From Bimuria novae-zelandiae CBS 107.79 (lineage: Eukaryota; Ascomycota; Dothideomycetes; Pleosporales; Didymosphaeriaceae), in assembly GCA_010015655.1 (NCBI GenBank), contig ML976715.1:272281-336280 (forward strand): a stretch of DNA of 64,000 nucleotides, read 5' to 3'. Of this stretch, positions 24,494 through 35,316 are shown one piece after another. The notes beneath the pieces were generated by a model. The model was given only the letters and a program-made list of their open reading frames with translations. It was not told the DNA's origin and ran no database searches. Both the position numbers and the translations under genes were made by a program. Within the stretch, counting starts at the first letter, position 1. Each line of letters begins with the position of its first letter.

Positions 24494-27400
24494 ATGGCGA
24501 CTTACATTTTGTTTTCATGCTCCCTTACCTCTTTACCTGCCGTTTTGTTCTATCTTTCCTTTTTCTTGTCTTTCTCCAATGCACAGGATTCCCCAGAAAG
24601 CGCTAATAACGAGCACTTCTCAATCTGTGACTTTAAAAACGGTTCACTTCCGCACGGCAACTAATTGCGAGTGAATGGCTGGGTGGACCAGCCAAGTTAC
24701 CGAGGGTTTTATGGTATTCTCTGGGTATCGCTTGTTTCCGTTGGAATTAGCACGTATACCATGTTATACTTGAACGTTCCAGCGTCAATAGACACTTGGC
24801 TTCAACTGACCGGTCGACGACTTCTATGGTACATCGCCGAGAACATCTTATAACAATCTTATTCAGAGTACCCTTGTCTGGTGTTGACTCTACGGAACCT
24901 TAGCTGACGTATGAGCCGTTGTCGCAGGATGATGTTAGGTATCATTGGCCCCGAGTTTCCTCTTACCTACGCTGCCGGCCAGTGGAGCCACGCGAAACAT
25001 TCGGTCAAAGCCTTTCGGGACTTAGGACACGACGACTGGTACAGAGCTGGCAACAAGCAAGTCAATCAAGTTGAGGTGAATTGCTTAATTAATTAACCGA
25101 TATGGTGGCTTTTGCTTAACTTGATTAACTTAATAGCGTAAATTAGGCTTAATTTATTAACTTAATTAACTTAATTAATAACTTTGCTAAGCGAATTAAA
25201 GGTAATTAACCGCCGTAGATCTTGTAGATAGTCTCTAGCTCATTAGGGGTGATAGCGTTAGTACGTTAATTATTTACTATCGTTATAGGCTTTAAGCTAA
25301 GGCGCTTCTAGCTGCGTAGTGATTATAGCGTAGATAGAAGATCCACCTTTATGCATAACTATCTTGTCTCTAATAAATTATCTAACTCCGAAAAGGTCCT
25401 CTCACAATTAGTAGTAGCAGCGGGAATACTAAGGATATTAAAAGTAAAGCGCGATAAGACAGGATACTTATTAGCCTTGCCTATTTAATAGAGTAGCGGG
25501 TTACGCGCAAATAGGGAGTTTTCTAGTATAAGTAGTTTAATTATCTACTACTCGAACTTATCACGGCGGAGGACTAGGTAGGCGTTGTTACCTTATAGGG
25601 TGGCTCTCACAAAGTCTGACTAGCTACTAGATGGCCTAGTACGTACCTTTTTAGTAGAGGCTCTAGCGTACTAATAGGAGATACGGTATCTTTAAACTCT
25701 AACTATAAGCGTTAAAAGCTAACGTGGTAATTATCTAGCCAGCCTTTATAGGTGTGACACCCCTTATAGAGATCCTCGTCGTAATTAAGCGGTACAGCCT
25801 ATATCTTATCTATAAGGCCTTTTATGTATAGGTAGAGACAGTAAGCCGCGTAATATACTAGGGCGTCCTTTACCTTACGCAGGTACTTAAGGATCTTCGT
25901 GTAAGCTATATTATAAGTAGCTTTTATATAGTCCTCTAGGGCATTAACGTCGTTAAAGTTAACATTATTATATTAAAAGAGTATCTTGTTAAGGGTAGTG
26001 GCAAGCTATAAAAGCGTAGGGAGGACCTCTTATATTGCACTTAACATGCTAGCCACGCCCCTGCCCTCTATATAAATAGTAGCTTCTTTAAATGGTTGTA
26101 GGATTCTTTAGTACTCTATAATTATTGCCTAGTCCTTAGTAGTAAGGCCATCTTCTTTAATAAACTAACGTCGCTTAATATTAGGCATATTATTACGTTA
26201 TTAGGTGCTATAGTAATAATACTTAATAAACTTATAGTTAATATAATTATTAAAGGGTGCGTGGAGCTTAAGCGCGCGCGTAAAATAGTTATAATAAAAG
26301 TTCTATCTTATCTTTACTAGCTTAATAATCTCTAACGTCTTTAGCTTATTATTACTACCTAATTAGGCGTTGTAGGTTACCTAATACTATTTAAGAAGCT
26401 AGCGAGCTTAAGGGGTGTAGATAAAGGTAACAACGTTAATAAGTACGCCTAATAGGCTAGCCTGCCACTACTCCTTAAAAAACGCTATCTTGTTATTAAG
26501 ATACTTATCTACGTTATTAAAGGCGTCGCGATCTTTGCTAAAGATAATTTATTAGGCTATAAAGTTAATTATATAGCAAGCGTAACGCAGACGCTAATAG
26601 CAGGCGTTAAAGTTATATTTAATAGTTAGGGCGTTAATTATAGCGTTATTATTAGTAGCATTATTAAGGATAAAGTAACTTAAGCTATAGGCAGATATCT
26701 TAAAGCTTTTAAGCGTAGCGTTAATAATAGCGGTAATATTAGCGCCTATATATTAGCCTATTAGCGACGATAGACCTAATACGTAATCGCGAGGGTTGCC
26801 ATCGCTATTAAGATAGTAGACGTAAATACCTGTCAGCGCCTGTTTACCGCCTGTTAATATCTAATTATTAAAGGAGATGTGGATGGCCGATTACGCATCT
26901 TATAGATAATTAATAATAGTAGGTATATAAGACTCGTACTCCGCAATTATATGGGCTTATAAGGTGTTGTGAGATCTCTACATCTCCGCCTTAGCTAATA
27001 GGTTAGCCTACTATAACATGTGGTAAAAAGCTACGCCCTCGATTACTAAGAGCGCCTAGTTATCCGTTACTACCTAATTAAGTACTAATTATAGGAAACT
27101 CGTGCGTAAGAAGCTTAACGCAATAAGGTTAGCAACGCTTTAAAATACTATAAGGCCTTTATAGTAGATATAGGCGAGTAGGGATAACTAAAAGGATAAC
27201 ATCGTTATTATCGTGCAAGAGGTAGACTTTTAACTACTCTTATTAACGTGGTGCCTGGCTTTGCGCTCTGCGAAATGGCGCGCGATTAACGTTATTAATT
27301 AATTAGCCTAGTAGAACCTATCTAGTTACTTATAGAGGTGGCAATAATAGCAGAGCTAATATAGGCAGTGTTATTTATAGTGCTAAAGGCAATACCTATA

Positions 27401-29042
27401 TTACTAAACTTAGCTCTTTTAACTGCGCTTTAGGGCAAGAGACGGCTTATAATAACCTAGCAGGCGTTGCTAATTAATACTATTATAATTATTATTATTA
27501 TCTTTAATATTACTATTAGTAGCTAATTATGCGTTGCCTATAGAGCTCTTGTTAGCGTCTAGCTCTAACGGCGCGTTAGTGGCTATATCGGTGCCGCTAT
27601 TTTTAGGGAGGGTTTGTAACGCCTTGCTTTTAAGCCGCTAGCTAAAAACTTAAGAGAGGTTGCAGTTTATACCCTCTAAGCAATTAGGCGACGCTATATT
27701 AATAGAGGAGGGCGTTAGTAGAGGGTAGGAGGTGGGTTAAGGTAGTAGAGATATTAGATAATCGGCGCTATACTATATTAGGCAGCGCTAGGCTCTAACG
27801 CTAGTAAGTCTAATATGCTTTAAGTTAAGATTTACCCGCGCAGGATCCCCCTAATGCCTATAACCTATAGTTACCCCTATATTATGGCCTATTAAGTCTA
27901 CTAATTAAGTTAATTAAACAGGCATAATTTGCTTAATTAACTTAATAATTTTTGCCTCCCTAATTGACTTAATTAACTTGCTACAATCAAGTTAATTAAG
28001 TTAAGTTATCAAGTCGACTTGCTTGTTGCCAGCTCTGGACTGGTACATGCGACAGGCTTTCTTCGCAGATATGGGTGGTTTCGTCCTTCACACTCGAGAT
28101 AGCGATCCGTTCCCACTCAACGCGACTGAGTTGTTTTGGCTAGTCCGCCACGGCTACGTCGAATACCCGAAGATGACAAAGAGAGAAATTTGGGATAAGT
28201 CGAAGCAAGGCACATTCACCAAGCTAGTGACAGCGTTCCAAGTAAGATATTTAATCGTACAATGCATTGCGCGTGCGACCCAAGGACTTGCCATAACTAC
28301 ACTCGAGCTCAGCGCAGTTGCGATTGTAGTCTGCTCGCTCATGACCTCGTACGCTTGGTTGCATAAACCAGCCGATGTGCAGACACCAATACACATATAT
28401 TCGGCACACAGTTTGGAAGTGATGGTCGGTAATCAGGACTGGAGCTTGACCCCACTTGACTTCGTCGACGAGAACGGACCCGGCTATTCAGTCAATGTAC
28501 AACCTTTCATCAAGATGCCAGTCATACCTCCTCAGGGTCCTATTCAACGGATTCCAAACGACAGATTTACCACAAATCCGTATGGTGCGCAGGAGTACTT
28601 ACTTTGTCTCGCCACGCTTGTCTTTACGGCCATCCACGTCGCCGGGTGGAATTTCCACTTTCCAAATGAGACCGAACGCCTGCTCTGGAGAATTGCTTCG
28701 ATCCTTATTTTCGGTATTACAGCGGCCTTTTGGGTTTTTGAAACGATTGCTTCCTGATCTAGGCTTGGCCGCTGGAAAACAATATACTTATATTGCATCA
28801 ACAAAGATGAGTTGAAGAAGCACAAGCGCCGTATCGCGCATATACAACAAACTATAGTGAAACGAAAGATGACGGAGCCGCCACAGCTCTGGGAGTTGAG
28901 ACTATCACACCGCTAGCGATCGTGTATGGCATCGCGCGATTGTATCTCATTGCCGAAGCTTTTGCAGAGTTGAGATACGCGAGCGCGAGCGCGAGCGCAT
29001 ACGTAAATGTCGAGTGGACGGATTTCATTCCTCATGTTTAAC
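24494..29042 (+). pseudogene. Fungal multi-pass membrane protein pseudogene, split by hAT 1
   Basis: Exon 1 starts at ATG 24494 (signal-like MATYILFSCSLTSLPAVLF). An intron at 24829-24927 (GTACAT..CGCAG) joins RRLLW to MMLGIIGPEF. The exon is cut at 25041 by hAT 1 and resumes at 28046 in the same frame: DDWY on the left, DWYMRQAFFADMGGF on the right. Several hydrophobic segments follow and motifs such as WLHKPADVQTP and AGWNFHFP, which I remember from an uncharacterised ascomycete family; no function is known to me. Other lesions: TAA at 24662-24664 between LPHGN and LRVNGWVDQP, TGA at 28755-28757 where RLGRW follows in frame, and a frame change between about 28820 and 28860. Beyond it the frame is open to VEWTDFIPHV and TAA at 29040-29042. 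Not RIP-mutated. Confidence 0.85.
25042..28037 (-). mobile_element. hAT DNA transposon 1, complete, TSD GACTGGTA
   Basis: 2,996 bp bounded by inverted repeats CAGAGCTGGCAACAAGCAAG (left) and its complement ending GCCAGCTCTG (right), flanked by the perfect 8-bp duplication GACTGGTA at 25034-25041 and 28038-28045. TTAATTAA-rich subterminal repeats lie at both ends. The minus-strand transposase C-terminus near 25300-25500 reads AATTNCERTFSELDNLLETR, the hAT dimerisation domain. Internal stops and TpA-rich composition show RIP; the inverted repeats are spared. Inserted in an exon of the membrane-protein gene. Confidence 0.95.
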
Positions 29043-29139
29043 AGCCTCATAAATCTTTCTAGCTGGCCTGATTCCTGTTGTCAATGCTCATGTGTCCTTC
29101 GCGTCCGACAGACGCCCAGCGGGCGCAATGCCTCTGTGG

Positions 29140-29267
29140 CAGACTTGTCAACAATCAAGCCAATCAAGCCGGTCTAACCTAATATGGTAATTCACTAGCT
29201 CGCGTTGGTTAACATGTTACTAAATTTGGTTAGATCGGCTTGATTGGCTTGATTGTTGACAAGTCTG
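29140..29267. mobile_element. hAT-type MITE, 128 bp, TSD CTCTGTGG
   Basis: About 41-bp nearly perfect inverted repeats (CAGACTTGTCAACAATCAAG.. and its complement, one mismatch) around a core of about 45 bp, flanked by the perfect 8-bp duplication CTCTGTGG at 29132-29139 and 29268-29275. The inverted repeat resembles that of hAT 1 (shared CAACAA.CAAG.CAATCAAG), so a hAT 1 relative may have mobilised it. Not RIP-mutated. Confidence 0.95.
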
Positions 29268-29275
29268 CTCTGTGG

Positions 29276-29830
29276 ACATATGATTCTGGGAATGCGCGAC
29301 TCAAGCACCATGAGAGACGACATGCGAAAGGCATATTTCACCTAACATATCATGAGAATTTTTATTGCCGGCATTTGACTTGATTATGTTCATACCTGAG
29401 GGTACTGAGCGGGAGGATGGAGGAGGGTGCCCTAAGAAGTGCGAAGTGTCTCTGACGTCAACATCGCTATGACTCGAAATCTCCACATTGCATGCTGATT
29501 CACATGTGGCCTATAGTCATTCTTTAGGTATGTTGTTTCGCGCGTGCTAGGCAGTAGTTAAAATAATTTAATAAGGGAGTTGGTAGCGATAGGCCTATGT
29601 TCGCGTGCAATAATTGCCTGGAGAACGGATATCAGCTTCCGAGCGGCCAACTTGGCCGAATCCGGAAAGCGCTTATGGCGGCCTAAGCTCCGCGTCGATA
29701 GGTGGGTTCATCACTGCAACTCGGGGTTTCATCCACTGAGTCATTGAGATGTGGACGCATATATGCCATTGCTATTGCTCAAGGTCTACACTCTCAGACA
29801 TCCTTTACCTTTTGCCTTTGCGGTTTTCCA
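29276..29830. other. Intergenic region upstream of the large gene
   Basis: Mostly normal composition, presumably 5' UTR and promoter of the 29831 gene. Contains a short hairpin CGGCCAACTTGGCCG near 29644-29658. No gene seen. Confidence 0.5.
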
Positions 29831-32800
29831 ATGGCGCTAAATCAGCTGAACTCTCGTGTCCTTCGTTCGTCGAAAGTTCGCGATGTCACGAAGTATCTGC
29901 GCGGCATCCAACAATCTTGTGTTGAAGATGATATCACTCGAGAGCTCATCCATCTAATAGAAATTGATTCAATAGCTCCAGCTGCGTTTGGACAATGGCT
30001 TGGTATCACACGCTCGTCGCATACGGTCCGTACCGCACTTGCACAAAACGTGTCCAATGAAGTTCGACGATTGGCAATCAAGAAACTGGGCAAACTCCTC
30101 TCTTCCTTAGCATGGTCGGAAACGTGGGATGCCCTCGGTGGAACTCCAGGTCTTCTTGAGGTCCTGAGCGATTTGTCCGTACAAGACGTCAAGCAAGCAT
30201 GTCGCGTATTCGTTCGCAGTGTGAAGAACAGTGCGAGGCAGGCCGATGTTGAGACGAAAAGGGATAAGCTCACAGAATTATTCAAAGCTCTGCTACCGCG
30301 TCTGTTCTTGGATGATGCCTCCACCGTGGCCGCCAACAACGATCATCGTCAACTCCGAGCTATCTATCAGCGGCTGGTTCCAGCCTGTACAAGCGAAGTT
30401 GTGTCGACTCTGGCGTGCGATCCCAGTGTTGAAGTGAACAATCATCTCCTTTTATTGTCCCATGCAGGGACACTAAAGGATTTGGCGTTGCAATATGTGT
30501 TCGACAATCACCCGCCAGGTGAGAGATGGCTCACGCCCCTTCTCTCGAGATACCCACCCACGACCACAGACATCCCGGGCATTTCAGCACCAATGCAGTT
30601 TTCACTCGACGTATTGCGCAGGTTGACAAAGCAAGATGCGAAGACACCGCTGCTCTCGAAATACGTTATGGTGGAGATAGCGGTTCCATTGCTGAGGAAA
30701 GCGTTGAGGAAAAAGGTTGACTGGTCTGTCGCACAAGAAATTGTTAATCTTACTATGGCATATCTAGAGAGCCATCCTGATACAATTTCGGAGCTCAATT
30801 TGCAGCGCGGACAGTTTGTGCACCTTACAGGTGTATGCTGGTCCAGAAATCCCGAACCATTTGCAGACCAGTTTGCAAAATTGCTCGCTCTGCTCGTTGT
30901 CAAGATCCAAAGAAAACAGTTCTTCAACACCATGGACAGATCTGGATTGCTAAGGGTCCAGAAGTCTCGGCGCTACGCCTTGATGCTCTTCTATTACAAC
31001 GGGTTCTACTCATCGGACTTGGGTGGCGAATCCGATATCAGAGGCGCCGAACTGCCTCTGTTAACCCGCTCTGTACTCGATACTTTACTTCTACCTGAGG
31101 ACGCTTTGGCACTTTTTACCCTTATGCGCTCTGCTAAGGGAGACGAGAATCTGATCGACCGAAATATCTATTCGCACGCAGACACAGGTGCTATTGAACC
31201 CGTCGATGTCGATATGTGGCATGCGGTCTTGCTATTCAGATGTGGCCATCAAGTGCAAGCGGAGGAGGTCGCCAGAAAAGGTTTCCAAGCTCGTAAAAAG
31301 GCGGCAATATCTAGTGCAGGACAGGAACAAAGAGCACGCAACACCCGTTTTGCAATCGATTTCGCTACAGCCAGTGGCTCTTTTGACTTGCTTATGGAGG
31401 CCCACGAATGGGCGAGGCGGTTCGTACGTGATCCACTTACTGCGAGGGAGTTGTATCAGGTGACCATGAAAGAAGGTGTAGACCTACTTTCTGGCGTGTC
31501 AGGACCATTGCAAGAGCACCTCTCTTATCCCGAGTTGCGCGACCGAATCATTCATGCTAACCGCATCATCTTGTTCATATTCGAGACTACATGCTTAGCC
31601 TTGCGCGAAGCTTCGTTCAACAGGCATCATTTTCGAGGAGTTCTAGATTTGTTTGCAGACGTGGTTAGGGAACGTGTCAGTCAGTGCCGACAAATCAAGA
31701 AAATTGCTAATATTGATGACGAGCAACTGTATCACGCCTTGTGGGAAGATACTTTGGACATGCTGATAATGGTAGAAGAGAAGGGACTGTCACCGGGTTA
31801 CGAGAATTTATCCCTTCACACTGTGCGAGGGGCCTTGAATAGCCATGGCAGCGCCCTAGAAAACGCAGAACCTACAACACTACGATTCTTCGATGACCTT
31901 GCAAAGAGACGCGACAAGCTTTGGCAAAAGCATCGTGTTTCTATGCATTCAGCAGTTGCAGCCCTCCCGGAGCCCTTCCCACGAGGGCTTCCTATACAGC
32001 ACCTCATCGGGCTTTATTCCATATGCGTGCACAATTCACATCCATACACTCCATACATCGCAGCTCGTATGGAAGCTACCTTGTTCCCCGATCCAAAGGC
32101 TGCCCTTACACCAGTTTCAGAGGACCCGGAGATGCGAGAAGCCATTGGACCTTTTGTGGACGATTATTTCTTTGCTCTGCGCATGATGGTTCCCAAATCA
32201 CTGAACGAGGAAGAGAAGAAAAGCCGCATACATCGAGTCTGGTCATATGCAACAGGGCCACTTAGTAAGGATCGCTTTACCGAGGATGAAGCTGTCCGCT
32301 ATTGGAAGAGAGAGGGGAGTTCAGACCCTTTTCTCAAACTTTGGCCTAGCGATGAGACAGTCATGTCTCGATACCCGGACTGGCCATTAGTCCCGGATGT
32401 TGAACATGCAGGCGAGGTGGAGGAATGGGATCCCGCCCCAGAGGCCATCTGCAATGTTTCGGAGCGCAAATTGGAAACAACGACGTACATTGATATCTCC
32501 AAAGGGTTAAAGGGCAGCTCATACAGTACTACTATAGGTATACCGTTGCGATTACCTGCTCCCGTGATCCCCCCAGTAAGACACGCAAAAGTGTTCTCTG
32601 TTGAGCGGATCCACCAAGCTAGGGCCAAGCCAGCGATCAGAGAAGGTCAAATTCTCTCAGCGTTGCTGCAAATCGAAAACAGGATCCCGAAATCCGGAAC
32701 TCTCAAAAAGGCTTTCCCATCTACGGATCGGAGTGTACTCGTTCGCTATCCGGCGTGCTACCTCAATGGACAGTTCCTGTCGGAGAACTCTCGAGCAGGT

Positions 32801-34714
32801 AACCGGGGTGCTGATCTTGCATGTTTAGAAGCTAATCTCAAGGATGTACCGCCTTCACTCTTGGCCCAATTTGCTCGCAATGCCTACTCGGCGTTGACCG
32901 CATCCTCTGAGAAGGACGAAGGGTACTTGGTCCTGGAAAACCTCACTTTAAGACTTGCTATAATGCTCACGCGATGCGATCGGCCTACACTCGCCTCGGA
33001 ACTGATTGTACGCATGGTACTCGATCGTCCTCACAATAGTTCCTGGCATCGACAGCTACTCTCTTCCCCCTTCTTCCGTCGACTTCCAGCTTCAGCAGCG
33101 CAGGATTGCATGAGCGTATTTGCCCAAGCAATAATCATAAGAACTGAAGACCAATCCATGACGAGAGCGACCAGCGATTCGGGAGCTGTCCCGGAAACCG
33201 TGGCAGAGGTGCAACCGAGACAAAAGGCATACGTCAAGATTACTACGGTCAAGCTCCTCGCCCAGTTACTCGGTGACACACAATGCATCTCGGAAGACTT
33301 CGCTATCTCTCTGCTCTCTCAGCTTATGACCAAGGCATCTCATATCGACATACGTTCTGCTGTTATGGGCAGTCTCCTCGGCATGCTCAAAAGCGCCTCG
33401 CCCAAAAAGTGTGGAAAGATCCTCGCCACTCTCGAGAGTGTTATTCCAATGGCGGGAAATCTTCGTGAACGCCGCCCCATCACAGACGAACAGTGGACTC
33501 ACGCTGAAGACGAGCTTGAGCTTCCTGAACTGGACGCGGTAGGCTCCCCTGAAGATACAGCACCCATGCTCTTGTCACTCTTCTCGTTCACCAAGAGCAA
33601 CCCATCAGCTGCATTCGTGAGCCGCATCATCATTCCGATCATCACGAGCTTGAAACACCAGACCGCAAAATGGTCTGCACTCTTTCTTCGCAAGCACGGC
33701 TTTGATTTCGCTGCCCAGCAAGAACTCGCCCTTCCACCACTTCCCCGGGAACAACAAATAATGTACGAGGTCCTCCGTTGCGCTGCACATTACCTGCCTC
33801 TCAGCTTTCTCGAAGACTTCACCGCCTATCACACATTCAACATCGTACCGCCCGCCGCCATCTCAGCGCTGAACAAAAGGCTGGAAGACGATGTGGCATC
33901 CAAGAGCAAACCCGACGTGAAGTCCTGGCTAGCCCGCTACACACTCGGCCTCAACGTCTCGACTTACACATTCAACATAACATCCCTCCTAGACACCGAC
34001 CTGCACGACGCCACGTCTCCCAGCGCAACCGACAAAATCACGCCCAAAGCGGTACAAGAAGCCTACCTCAAGCTCTACACCCTCACGCTCCACCACGACA
34101 CCGAGACCCTCTCGCATCTCCACAGCGCCCAGCGCGTCCTCTGGCCCTACTCACCTTCCTCTCCCATCTCCAAGTCCTGGGCCGACCGCTACAAGCCCCT
34201 CGTCGAAGCCATCATCCTCTATGTAGAAGGACTCCGCACGCGCGAATGGGACCGCGACCCCAATCGTCGCCCCGCCGTCCTACCCAACACATTCGCCCTG
34301 CGTATGCACCTCTTACAATTCGCGTCACGGTACTCCGAGCACTCGCCCCACTCAGAAGAGCACTGCGCCGCGTTCGCCGCGCGCGTCGCGAAGATTGCCG
34401 ATCAGATCGCTGGCGGTCTGTACCACGCGAAGTTCTTGGAGTTGAAGAATAGTTTGAAGTATGTGCGCGGTGAGGATAGGCTGCGGGTGGCGTGTCATCT
34501 AGGGGATGTGAGTAAGACGCGGCTAAGCTGGTTGAGCTTGCAAGATTGTTTGCGCGTGGAACTTGCGGCGAGCTTGCTGTATGAGGACGTGAGAGAGAAG
34601 AGGGAGGATGAGTTGGCGGAGAGAGTGGAGGCGCTGAGGGCGAGTTGGCGGGCGAGCGAGAACGAGGAGGTGAGGCGGTGGGCGAGCTCGTATGGGGTTG
34701 GGTGGAGGGCTTGA
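29831..34714 (+). CDS. Large conserved-type helical protein, 1,627 residues, function unknown
   Basis: One uninterrupted frame of 1,628 codons. I choose the ATG at 29831 (MALNQLNSRVLRSSKVRDV); the frame is open upstream to a GTG at 29702 but has no earlier in-frame ATG. No signal peptide, membrane span or catalytic motif is visible. The sequence is Leu/Ala/Arg-rich with repeated amphipathic helix patterns, suggesting an alpha-solenoid (HEAT/ARM- or TPR-like) scaffold, for example near residues 80-330 and 480-600. A basic Pro-rich linker (IPLRLPAPVIPPVRHAK) lies near 900-920, and a charged C-terminus (EREDE.., RASWRASENEEVRRWASS) ends it. Composition is normal and codon use is C/G-ending, so it is under selection and untouched by RIP. 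I do not recognise the family. A 5S rRNA gene starts 138 bp after the stop. Confidence 0.9.
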   Translation: MALNQLNSRVLRSSKVRDVTKYLRGIQQSCVEDDITRELIHLIEIDSIAPAAFGQWLGITRSSHTVRTALAQNVSNEVRRLAIKKLGKLLSSLAWSETWDALGGTPGLLEVLSDLSVQDVKQACRVFVRSVKNSARQADVETKRDKLTELFKALLPRLFLDDASTVAANNDHRQLRAIYQRLVPACTSEVVSTLACDPSVEVNNHLLLLSHAGTLKDLALQYVFDNHPPGERWLTPLLSRYPPTTTDIPGISAPMQFSLDVLRRLTKQDAKTPLLSKYVMVEIAVPLLRKALRKKVDWSVAQEIVNLTMAYLESHPDTISELNLQRGQFVHLTGVCWSRNPEPFADQFAKLLALLVVKIQRKQFFNTMDRSGLLRVQKSRRYALMLFYYNGFYSSDLGGESDIRGAELPLLTRSVLDTLLLPEDALALFTLMRSAKGDENLIDRNIYSHADTGAIEPVDVDMWHAVLLFRCGHQVQAEEVARKGFQARKKAAISSAGQEQRARNTRFAIDFATASGSFDLLMEAHEWARRFVRDPLTARELYQVTMKEGVDLLSGVSGPLQEHLSYPELRDRIIHANRIILFIFETTCLALREASFNRHHFRGVLDLFADVVRERVSQCRQIKKIANIDDEQLYHALWEDTLDMLIMVEEKGLSPGYENLSLHTVRGALNSHGSALENAEPTTLRFFDDLAKRRDKLWQKHRVSMHSAVAALPEPFPRGLPIQHLIGLYSICVHNSHPYTPYIAARMEATLFPDPKAALTPVSEDPEMREAIGPFVDDYFFALRMMVPKSLNEEEKKSRIHRVWSYATGPLSKDRFTEDEAVRYWKREGSSDPFLKLWPSDETVMSRYPDWPLVPDVEHAGEVEEWDPAPEAICNVSERKLETTTYIDISKGLKGSSYSTTIGIPLRLPAPVIPPVRHAKVFSVERIHQARAKPAIREGQILSALLQIENRIPKSGTLKKAFPSTDRSVLVRYPACYLNGQFLSENSRAGNRGADLACLEANLKDVPPSLLAQFARNAYSALTASSEKDEGYLVLENLTLRLAIMLTRCDRPTLASELIVRMVLDRPHNSSWHRQLLSSPFFRRLPASAAQDCMSVFAQAIIIRTEDQSMTRATSDSGAVPETVAEVQPRQKAYVKITTVKLLAQLLGDTQCISEDFAISLLSQLMTKASHIDIRSAVMGSLLGMLKSASPKKCGKILATLESVIPMAGNLRERRPITDEQWTHAEDELELPELDAVGSPEDTAPMLLSLFSFTKSNPSAAFVSRIIIPIITSLKHQTAKWSALFLRKHGFDFAAQQELALPPLPREQQIMYEVLRCAAHYLPLSFLEDFTAYHTFNIVPPAAISALNKRLEDDVASKSKPDVKSWLARYTLGLNVSTYTFNITSLLDTDLHDATSPSATDKITPKAVQEAYLKLYTLTLHHDTETLSHLHSAQRVLWPYSPSSPISKSWADRYKPLVEAIILYVEGLRTREWDRDPNRRPAVLPNTFALRMHLLQFASRYSEHSPHSEEHCAAFAARVAKIADQIAGGLYHAKFLELKNSLKYVRGEDRLRVACHLGDVSKTRLSWLSLQDCLRVELAASLLYEDVREKREDELAERVEALRASWRASENEEVRRWASSYGVGWRA

Positions 34715-34821
34715 TGGGGGTAATTCAGCGTTTGTAGTGCACAAAATTTATACGATTTTGTTGTTAAGATGTCTTTCATTGCAGGTAGCGAGTAGTGCGC
34801 TTGTGTTATTATGTGGCCTTG

Positions 34822-34828
34822 TATATAT
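34822..34828 (+). promoter_or_regulatory. TATA box of the 5S rRNA gene
   Basis: TATATAT, 25-31 bp upstream of the 5S start. Fungal 5S genes are known to need an upstream TATA element near -29 besides their internal box. Confidence 0.6.
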
Positions 34829-34852
34829 GGCCAACATTGGTGTCATTTTTCC

Positions 34853-34971
34853 ACATACGACCATAGCACACTGAAAATTGGGCTTCCCGTCCGCTCAGCC
34901 TTACACAAGCAGTGTAGTGACGGATTAGTACTCGAGTGGGTGACCATCGGGGAATCCCCGTTGTCGTATGT
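34853..34971 (+). rRNA. 5S ribosomal RNA
   Basis: 119 nt. The ends ACATACGACCA and GTTGTCGTATGT pair as helix I. Conserved blocks GGGCTTCCCGTCCGCTCAGC and GAGTGGGTGACC match fungal 5S rRNA, including the internal Pol III control region. A T-rich run (TTTTTGCTTTTT) follows as terminator. A single dispersed copy in a protein gene's 3' flank is usual in filamentous ascomycetes. Confidence 0.95.
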
Positions 34972-35316
34972 TTTTGCTTTTTGCCGGTCTGTGTCGATGT
35001 GGAGCATGGTGGAGCTGGCGGAGGTAGCGGCCGATCTGGGCACAAGCGAAAGGCCTCGATACCCTAATATATACAATGCCTTTTTATTTTAAGAAGAGAA
35101 TATTTGTAATGTATAACGCGTACGAGAGCGCTTATTATAAGATGCTTTTTGCAGGCTGGTGGGCGCGAAATGGAGCGTCGTGGTGTGTGGAGTAATGCCA
35201 GATGAATGCGCTAACCTCGATATAGGATAGCCTGCTAAAATACTAAAAAAGCTTAGTTTTACTAGTATAAACTAGGCTTTTTTAGAATAGTAAGGGAGTT
35301 AGTAAGAATAATATAC
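34972..35316. other. Intergenic DNA between 5S gene and pogo I
   Basis: Starts with the T-run terminator of the 5S gene. Composition turns A+T-rich after 35220. No gene seen; contains a palindrome at 35243-35285. Confidence 0.5.
35243..35285. repeat. 43-bp imperfect palindrome
   Basis: CTAAAAAAGCTTAG.. to ..CTAGGCTTTTTTAG, centred on ACTAGT, few mismatches. Could form a strong hairpin. Its closeness to the pogo end suggests transposon debris, but no family is identified. Confidence 0.8.

Noticed and set aside
24851..24853. TAA as another nonsense mutation of the membrane-protein gene
   Set aside because: It lies within the intron inferred at 24829-24927; splicing gives the expected LLW-MMLGIIGPEF junction.
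29702..29830. Extended start of the large gene at GTG 29702
   Set aside because: Needs a non-ATG start; the first in-frame ATG is 29831. The extra 43 residues have no domain-like character.
33778..34452. 224-codon plus-strand frame inside the large gene
   Set aside because: Shadow of the C-ending codon use of the 1,627-residue gene; Arg/Pro/His-rich nonsense composition.
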